Origin: an uncultured Peptococcaceae bacterium
Lineage (GTDB): Bacteria; Bacillota; Dehalobacteriia; UBA4068; UBA4997
DNA length: 10,002 nt
Assembly: GCA_947626615.1 (NCBI GenBank)
Contig: CANQSW010000045.1
Location: 1 to 10,002 of the forward strand
Direction of reading: 5' to 3'
Shown here: one piece after another, positions 5,881 to 10,002 of the stretch
How positions within the stretch are numbered: the stretch's first letter is position 1
Layout: each line of letters opens with the position of its first letter
Made by a program: the position numbers and the translations under genes
The notes under the pieces: model-generated
Database searches by the model: none
What the model was told of the DNA's origin: nothing
Seen by the model: only the letters and a program-made list of their open reading frames with translations

Positions 5881-6218
5881 TTTTCCACACCTCCCGCCAC
5901 GTTCTGTTCCGGCGGCTCGATCTCCATCAGCTTGGCAAAGCCGGAAAGCTCCAGAATTTTATAGACCTGACGGTTGGCGCCGACTATCCTAACGCGGCCG
6001 CCGCGGCTGACCACCTTTTTGTAGCGCCCCAGCACCACGCCGAGGCCGGAGCTGTCGACGAAGCTGACCTCGGAAAAATCGAACGTAAGATTGCGGGCCA
6101 GACTGGCCGCCAGCTCGCGGTCCAGCGCGCTGCGCCAAAGCGGCGCCACTCGCATATCCACCTCGCCGCTGATAGCCGCCCAGACGGTGTTGTTATGTAT
6201 CTGAAAGCTAAAGCTCAT
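5874..6218 (-). CDS. spoIIAA: Anti-sigma-F factor antagonist SpoIIAA
   Basis: SpoIIAA is a STAS-domain protein; its unphosphorylated form binds SpoIIAB and frees sigma-F. With the start at 6218 it has 114 residues, close to the 117 of B. subtilis. The phosphorylation loop is FVDSSGLGVVLGRYKKV (53-69), with Ser57 at the position phosphorylated by SpoIIAB in the family; N-terminal strands include VWAAISGEVDMR (12-23). An ATG 18 codons upstream (6272) is also in frame. I prefer 6218 because it has a GGGAGG site at exactly 7 nt, matches the usual N-terminus, and the longer form would begin in the T-tract of the preceding terminator at or before the predicted transcription start. It overlaps spoIIAB by 7 nt and is first in the spoIIA operon. 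Confidence 0.95.
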   Translation of the reverse strand: MSFSFQIHNNTVWAAISGEVDMRVAPLWRSALDRELAASLARNLTFDFSEVSFVDSSGLGVVLGRYKKVVSRGGRVRIVGANRQVYKILELSGFAKLMEIEPPEQNVAGGVEKC

Positions 6219-6225
6219 AAATTCG

Positions 6226-6231
6226 CCTCCC
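6226..6231 (-). promoter_or_regulatory. Ribosome binding site that fixes the spoIIAA start
   Basis: GGGAGG on the minus strand lies 7 nt before the ATG at 6218. This favours the 114-residue SpoIIAA over the 18-codon-longer reading from 6272. The only upstream match for that longer form (GGAG) is buried in a terminator stem. Confidence 0.8.
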
Positions 6232-6272
6232 AGCGCCCGGGCTGCCCCGGCCCTGGCTCTTACCTTCGGCAT

Positions 6273-6314
6273 AAAAAATTCTCCGCAGGGCGTTCGCTGT
6301 CCTGCGGAGAATTT
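6273..6314 (-). terminator. Rho-independent terminator after the ketopantoate-reductase gene
   Basis: A perfect 14-bp stem (6301-6314 with 6276-6289) closes an 11-nt loop. The minus strand continues into a run of six T (6278-6273), three of them in the stem. It begins about 45 nt after the reductase stop codon and separates the murJ-lepA-reductase run from spoIIA. Confidence 0.92.
6278..6305 (-). promoter_or_regulatory. Candidate sigma-H promoter of the spoIIA operon
   Basis: Sigma-H of Bacillus recognises a -35 of the form RnAGGAwWW and a -10 of RnnGAAT with an 11-12-nt spacer, and it drives spoIIA there. Here the minus strand has GCAGGACAG (6305-6297), a 12-nt spacer, and GGAGAAT (6284-6278). 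The AGGA and GAAT cores are exact; two of the three A/T positions after AGGA are not. Transcription would start near 6271, giving a leader of about 50 nt with the GGGAGG site near its end. Both elements lie inside the terminator hairpin, so they might be a by-product of that palindrome. Confidence 0.5.
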
Positions 6315-6358
6315 GCACTAAGAATGTTTTGTTTTGGCTGATTTTGGCCGAATTTGGC

Positions 6359-7285
6359 TTATTTTGACGCTTTTTGGCGGTTCTGTTCTTCCTTGCCGAG
6401 AACGATCTCCTGCAGCACGGCGTTCACCGGCGTGGCGACGCCGGATTCCTTGCCGTAGGCGACTACGATGCCGCCGAAGGAAGCGATCTCGGTCTGCCGG
6501 CCGGCCTTGATGTCCTGGTGCATACTCGTCTGGGCTGTGCGCGGGAACTCCGCCATAAATTTTTCGGTAGCTTCGCGGTCGGCCTCGGTGAGATCGACGC
6601 CGCGGGCCTTGGCCAGCTCCACCACCTCCTGCATGGCGGCGGAGGTAAGACGGAAATAGTTCGGTACGGTGGTACATTCGTAGATGAAGCAATCCACCGC
6701 CGCCGTCACCTGATTATAGCCCACGTTCAGCATCCACTTCTTCCAGCAGGCGCGCTCCATATCCGCCGGTATCTCCTGCGGTATCGGCGTTTTATCCAGC
6801 GCCTGCTTGACCAGCAGCACCTCCGGCCGGTACGGCTCGGCGTTCCGCTCCCAGCCGTATTGCAGCACGCCGCGCGTCGTAAAATCCACCGCGTGGCCGG
6901 TGCGCCGGGCGTCGATACCCATGGCGATGCCGAACATCACCTTAGCCTGCGTGAAAGCAGCCCGAAGCATAGGCGTGGCGCTGATACCGTTCAAAAGCGG
7001 CACGATGACCGTGCCCTCGCCCACGAACGGCGCCATATCCTTGATCGCGCTCTCCAGCCCGTAATTTTTGACGCAGACGAAGATCAGCTCCGCCGGGCGG
7101 GCGTCTGGGCCGGGCTGCTCCACCCGCGCCGGGAATTTTTCACCGTTTACCACTAACCCCTCGCGGCTCAGGCGTTCCGCCCGCTCTCCCGCCGCGATCA
7201 CAAAGAAATCCTCCGGCCAGGCGGTGTAAAGATCCGACCCAAAGACCGAACCGACCGCGCCCGCGCCGATCATACCGATACGCAT
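6359..7285 (-). CDS. Ketopantoate reductase family protein (PanE/ApbA-like)
   Basis: The family reduces 2-dehydropantoate to pantoate with NADPH for pantothenate and CoA synthesis. The 308-residue protein has the N-terminal Rossmann domain with IGAGAVGSVFG (6-16) for NADPH, FVCVKNY (69-75) and PLLNGI (96-101; Asn99 position). The C-terminal helical domain has CWKKWMLNVGYN (180-191), whose lysine matches the catalytic Lys region, and TSMHQDIKAGRQTEI (253-267), the family's conserved Gln-Asp/Gly-Arg/Thr-Glu signature. The ATG has a GAGAGG site about 6 nt upstream. It is 36 nt downstream of lepA and followed by a strong terminator. No panB or panC is nearby, and paralogues acting on other 2-oxo acids are common in anaerobes, so I withhold the panE symbol. 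Confidence 0.9.
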   Translation of the reverse strand: MRIGMIGAGAVGSVFGSDLYTAWPEDFFVIAAGERAERLSREGLVVNGEKFPARVEQPGPDARPAELIFVCVKNYGLESAIKDMAPFVGEGTVIVPLLNGISATPMLRAAFTQAKVMFGIAMGIDARRTGHAVDFTTRGVLQYGWERNAEPYRPEVLLVKQALDKTPIPQEIPADMERACWKKWMLNVGYNQVTAAVDCFIYECTTVPNYFRLTSAAMQEVVELAKARGVDLTEADREATEKFMAEFPRTAQTSMHQDIKAGRQTEIASFGGIVVAYGKESGVATPVNAVLQEIVLGKEEQNRQKASK

Positions 7286-7321
7286 AACGCACCTCTCTTT
7301 CGTTGCTCTTATTGCCGTTTG

Positions 7322-9124
7322 TTATTCTATCTCCAACACCGCCATGAACGCCTCCTGCGGTATCGTGACCGAACCCACCTGCTTCATGCGCTTCTTGCCG
7401 GCCTTCTGCTTTTCCAGCAACTTACGCTTGCGCGTCACGTCGCCGCCGTAGCATTTGGCCAAAACGTCTTTACGCAGGGCTTTTATCGTCTCGCGCGCAA
7501 TGACCTTGCTGCCGATCGAGGCCTGAATGGGAATCTCGAACAGCTGGCGCGGTATCAGCCGGCGCAACTTGTCCGTCAGCGCCCGGCCGCGATAATACGC
7601 CTTATCCTTGTGGACGATGCAGGAAAGCGCGTCCACTACCTCGTTGTTCACCATGATGTCCAGCTTCACCAGATCGGAGGCCTTATAGCCCGTCAGCTCG
7701 TAATCCAGCGAGGCGTAGCCCTTGGTCATGCTCTTTAACTTGTCGAAAAAATCGAAAATTATCTCGGAAAGCGGCAGATCGTAGATCAGCATGACGCGGG
7801 TGGGCGTGATGTATTCCATGTTGATAAAACTGCCGCGCTTCTCCTGCCCCAGCTCCATTACGTTGCCCACGAAGTCTTTCGGCACCATGATCGTCGCCTT
7901 GACGTAGGGCTCTTCGATGGCGGCCACCTCGCCGGAGGGCGGCAGATCCGTGGGGTTGTCTATCTCCAGCACCTCGCCGCGCACCGTGGTGACGCGGTAA
8001 TTGACGCTGGGCGCGGTGGTGATGAGCTCCAGCGCGTATTCGCGCTCCAGCCGCTCTTTGATGATCTCCATATGCAAAAGGCCAAGAAACCCGCAGCGGA
8101 AGCCGAAGCCCAGCGCCGCCGAGCTTTCCGGCTCATAGCTGAGCGAGGCATCATTCAGATGCAGCTTTTCCAGCGCGTCTTTCAGCTCGGCATATTTTGA
8201 GGTATCGACGGGATAAAGCCCGCAGAATACCATGGAAACAGCCGGGCGGTAACCGGGCAGCGGCAGCGGCGCGGGGTCGTCCGCGTTGGTGATAGTATCG
8301 CCCACGCGGGTGTCGCGCACGTTTTTGATACTGGCCGAAAGAAAACCGACGTCGCCGGCGGCCAGGCTATCCACCAGCTGCACGTTGGGGTTCAGCACGC
8401 CGACTTCGACCACTTCGAACTCCTTGCCCGTGTTCATCATGCGCAAACGCATACCGCGCTTGATCTCGCCGTCCATAACGCGGAAATACGGCAGCACGCC
8501 CTTGTAGGCGTCGAAATGGCTGTCGAAGATGAGCGCGGCCAAGGGGGCGCTCCTATCGCCGCCGGGGGCTGGTATGCGCTGCACGATAGCCTCCAGCACC
8601 TCCGACACGCCGAGGCCGGTTTTGGCGGAGATCAGCAGAGCGTCGTCGGCCGGCAGACCGATAACGTCTTCTATCTCGCGTTTCACGCCCTCCGGGTCGG
8701 CGTTGGGCAGGTCTATTTTGTTGATGACGGGGATTATCTCCAGATTATTTTCCAGCGCCAGATAGACGTTGGCCAGCGTCTGCGCCTCGATGCCCTGCGC
8801 CGCGTCCACCACCAGCAGCGCGCCCTCGCAGGCCGCCAGCGACCGGCTGACCTCGTAATTGAAATCGACGTGGCCGGGGGTATCGATGAGGTTCAGCTCA
8901 TACGTTTCGCCGTCTTTGGCTTTATAGTTGACGCGCACGGCTTTCAGCTTGATCGTGATGCCGCGCTCGCGCTCCAGCTCCATATCGTCCAGCACCTGCG
9001 CTTCCATTTCGCGGCTGGAGAGCGCGCCGGTGTATTCCAGCAGGCGGTCGGCCAGCGTGGATTTGCCGTGGTCGATGTGGGCGATGATACAAAAATTCCT
9101 CACTTTGTCTTGTGCTGCTGCCAA
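7322..9124 (-). CDS. lepA: Elongation factor 4 (LepA GTPase)
   Basis: LepA/EF4 is a ribosome-associated translational GTPase linked to back-translocation and to 30S/initiation efficiency. The 600-residue length is standard. G motifs are complete: AHIDHGKST (15-23), RGITI (54-58), DTPGH (81-85), NKID (135-138) and SAK (166-168). The LepA-specific GFGFRCGFLGLLHMEI stretch and the lysine-rich C-terminal domain, ending in KRMKQVGSVTIPQEAFMAVL and a few more residues, are both present, so it is not EF-G or TypA. The start is TTG: GGGAGG lies 9 nt upstream and the protein begins a few residues before the conserved VRNFCIIAHIDHGKST. It follows murJ by 37 nt and precedes the reductase gene by 36 nt. 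Confidence 0.98.
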   Translation of the reverse strand: MAAAQDKVRNFCIIAHIDHGKSTLADRLLEYTGALSSREMEAQVLDDMELERERGITIKLKAVRVNYKAKDGETYELNLIDTPGHVDFNYEVSRSLAACEGALLVVDAAQGIEAQTLANVYLALENNLEIIPVINKIDLPNADPEGVKREIEDVIGLPADDALLISAKTGLGVSEVLEAIVQRIPAPGGDRSAPLAALIFDSHFDAYKGVLPYFRVMDGEIKRGMRLRMMNTGKEFEVVEVGVLNPNVQLVDSLAAGDVGFLSASIKNVRDTRVGDTITNADDPAPLPLPGYRPAVSMVFCGLYPVDTSKYAELKDALEKLHLNDASLSYEPESSAALGFGFRCGFLGLLHMEIIKERLEREYALELITTAPSVNYRVTTVRGEVLEIDNPTDLPPSGEVAAIEEPYVKATIMVPKDFVGNVMELGQEKRGSFINMEYITPTRVMLIYDLPLSEIIFDFFDKLKSMTKGYASLDYELTGYKASDLVKLDIMVNNEVVDALSCIVHKDKAYYRGRALTDKLRRLIPRQLFEIPIQASIGSKVIARETIKALRKDVLAKCYGGDVTRKRKLLEKQKAGKKRMKQVGSVTIPQEAFMAVLEIE

Positions 9125-9133
9125 ATCGTGTTT

Positions 9134-9139
9134 CCTCCC
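9134..9139 (-). promoter_or_regulatory. Ribosome binding site supporting the lepA TTG start
   Basis: GGGAGG on the minus strand lies 9 nt before the TTG at 9124. There is no ATG near the conserved N-terminus, so this site decides the non-standard start. Confidence 0.75.
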
Positions 9140-9161
9140 AAACTGCGGTATACACTAAAAT

Positions 9162-10002
9162 TTAAGCGGCCGGGCTGCGCCTGCGCCCGAACTTCCGCCG
9201 GATTATCCGCATGATCTGCTCGGCCTCCGGCATCTTCAGCAGCAGAGAGAGCGCCGCGAAAATTGCCGCGCCAAGGCCGATCGTCAGTATTATCTCAAAA
9301 AGCTGCGCCAGCTTGCTGCCAAGCGGCAAAAGACCCTCCAGCACGGAATTCAAACCCCAGACCGCGCCGCCCATTATGGCGGAAATGCCGGTCGTCTGTA
9401 CGATAGAGCGCAGCAGAGCCAGGCTGCCGATATCCCCGACCTTCAGGTTCAACAGCACGATCAGCACCACCATGTTGAAGATACCGGCCACGGAATAAGC
9501 CAGCGCCAGCCCGCCCTGCGCCATATAACGCACCAGTATGATCGAAAGCGCCACGTTCACCACGATAGATAGCACCGCCACCGCCACCGGCGTTTTGGTG
9601 TTCTTCAGCGCGTAGAAGGCGCGGGAGAGCGTGTGAATGGCGGCGTAACCGAACACGCCGATAGTATAAAACACCAGCGCGTAGGCCGTCTGATTCGTGT
9701 CCTCGGCCGTGAAAGCGCCGCGGCTGAACTCATACATAAAGCGGATTATCGGCTTGGAGAGCGCGGCCAGCCCGAAGGAGGCCGGAATAGTTACGAACAT
9801 CACAGTGCGCAGCCCCATGACCACGGTGCGCTTGAACTCGTCCAACTCGAATTTGGCGGCAAGCTCCGTCATCGTGGGGAAAAACGCGATACCCACCGTT
9901 ATGCCGAACAGGGTTATCGGCAGCTGCATCAGCCGCTGCGCCGCCCGCATCCGGGAGATGCTGGGAGAGGCGGCGGTGGTGGGCGTGGCCCACGGCAAGA
10001 TG
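9162..10002 (-). CDS. murJ: Lipid II flippase MurJ, C-terminal part (5' end outside window)
   Basis: MurJ is a polytopic MOP-superfamily transporter that flips the peptidoglycan precursor lipid II across the cytoplasmic membrane. About 279 C-terminal residues are visible, roughly half of a normal ~510-residue protein; the frame stays open to the right edge. Family features are a segment ASPSISRMRAAQRLMQLP, which lines up with the A-S-x-S-x-S-x-M...A-x-R-L-M-x-x-P pattern of E. coli MurJ, then FGITVGIAFFPTMTELAAKF, and YALKNTKTPV, equivalent to the conserved FYSRQDIKTPV region. At least six hydrophobic helices follow, ending in a basic tail (RRKFGRRRSPAA). A TTG near 9998 is internal and not the start. 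It lies 37 nt upstream of lepA. Confidence 0.93.
   Translation of the reverse strand, partial: ILPWATPTTAASPSISRMRAAQRLMQLPITLFGITVGIAFFPTMTELAAKFELDEFKRTVVMGLRTVMFVTIPASFGLAALSKPIIRFMYEFSRGAFTAEDTNQTAYALVFYTIGVFGYAAIHTLSRAFYALKNTKTPVAVAVLSIVVNVALSIILVRYMAQGGLALAYSVAGIFNMVVLIVLLNLKVGDIGSLALLRSIVQTTGISAIMGGAVWGLNSVLEGLLPLGSKLAQLFEIILTIGLGAAIFAALSLLLKMPEAEQIMRIIRRKFGRRRSPAA

Noticed and set aside
6219..6272. An 18-codon N-terminal extension of SpoIIAA from an upstream in-frame ATG.
   Set aside because: Its apparent ribosome site is inside the terminator stem, the ATG is at or before the predicted transcription start, and the internal ATG has an ideal GGGAGG site and gives the usual protein length.
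9918..10002. Possible frameshift at the right edge of murJ, because the first visible residues are Pro/Thr/Ala-rich.
   Set aside because: The stretch ASPSISRMRAAQRLMQLP aligns in frame with the equivalent part of E. coli MurJ, and the other two frames do not look like the family. The gene is cut by the window, not broken.
1..10002. Search for a novel defence, mobile or otherwise undescribed multi-gene system.
   Set aside because: Every gene of normal size has a known family, and gene order is ordinary for a spore-forming Firmicute. I saw no repeats of CRISPR type, transposase, integrase, toxin-antitoxin pair or unexplained gene cluster.

Overview
The window reads as a chromosomal, housekeeping stretch of a GC-rich, spore-forming Firmicute. 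The spoIIAA-spoIIAB-sigF operon is diagnostic of endospore formers. The GC-rich codon use, the M50 protease-trpS-scpA-scpB order and the anaerobe-type iron-sulfur and flavin proteins fit an anaerobic lineage, possibly Negativicutes, but that placement is an inference. I see no phage, transposon, CRISPR array, tRNA or rRNA. All genes but one lie on the minus strand.

Layout, following minus-strand transcription from the right edge. (1) murJ (3' part only), lepA and a ketopantoate-reductase-family gene are spaced 36-37 nt apart. They look like one transcription unit, closed by a 14-bp-stem terminator at 6273-6314. (2) spoIIAA, spoIIAB and sigF are tightly packed (7-nt overlap, then a 3-nt gap). 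They probably start from a sigma-H-like promoter at 6278-6305 that sits inside the preceding terminator hairpin, and they end at a terminator at 4535-4566. (3) One plus-strand gene (3784-4410) encodes a flavodoxin-fold protein with an iron-sulfur-flavoprotein-type cysteine motif. It has its own extended -10 promoter, a leader hairpin and a terminator. (4) Divergent from it is the minus-strand run M50 site-2 protease, trpS, scpA, scpB. After a 72-nt AT-rich gap comes the 5' part of a branched-chain aminotransferase gene (ilvE) that runs off the left edge.

Functionally, SpoIIAA, SpoIIAB and sigma-F form the partner-switching circuit that turns on forespore transcription. MurJ flips lipid II, LepA is a ribosomal GTPase, ScpA and ScpB are the kleisin and winged-helix partners of SMC, and TrpS charges tRNA-Trp. 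The TrpS carries a cysteine set resembling the [4Fe-4S] site known from Thermotoga TrpRS.

I did not find a previously undescribed system. The points most worth checking are the promoter embedded in a terminator ahead of spoIIA, the probable Fe-S TrpRS, and the inverted repeat between the divergent genes at 3504-3783.
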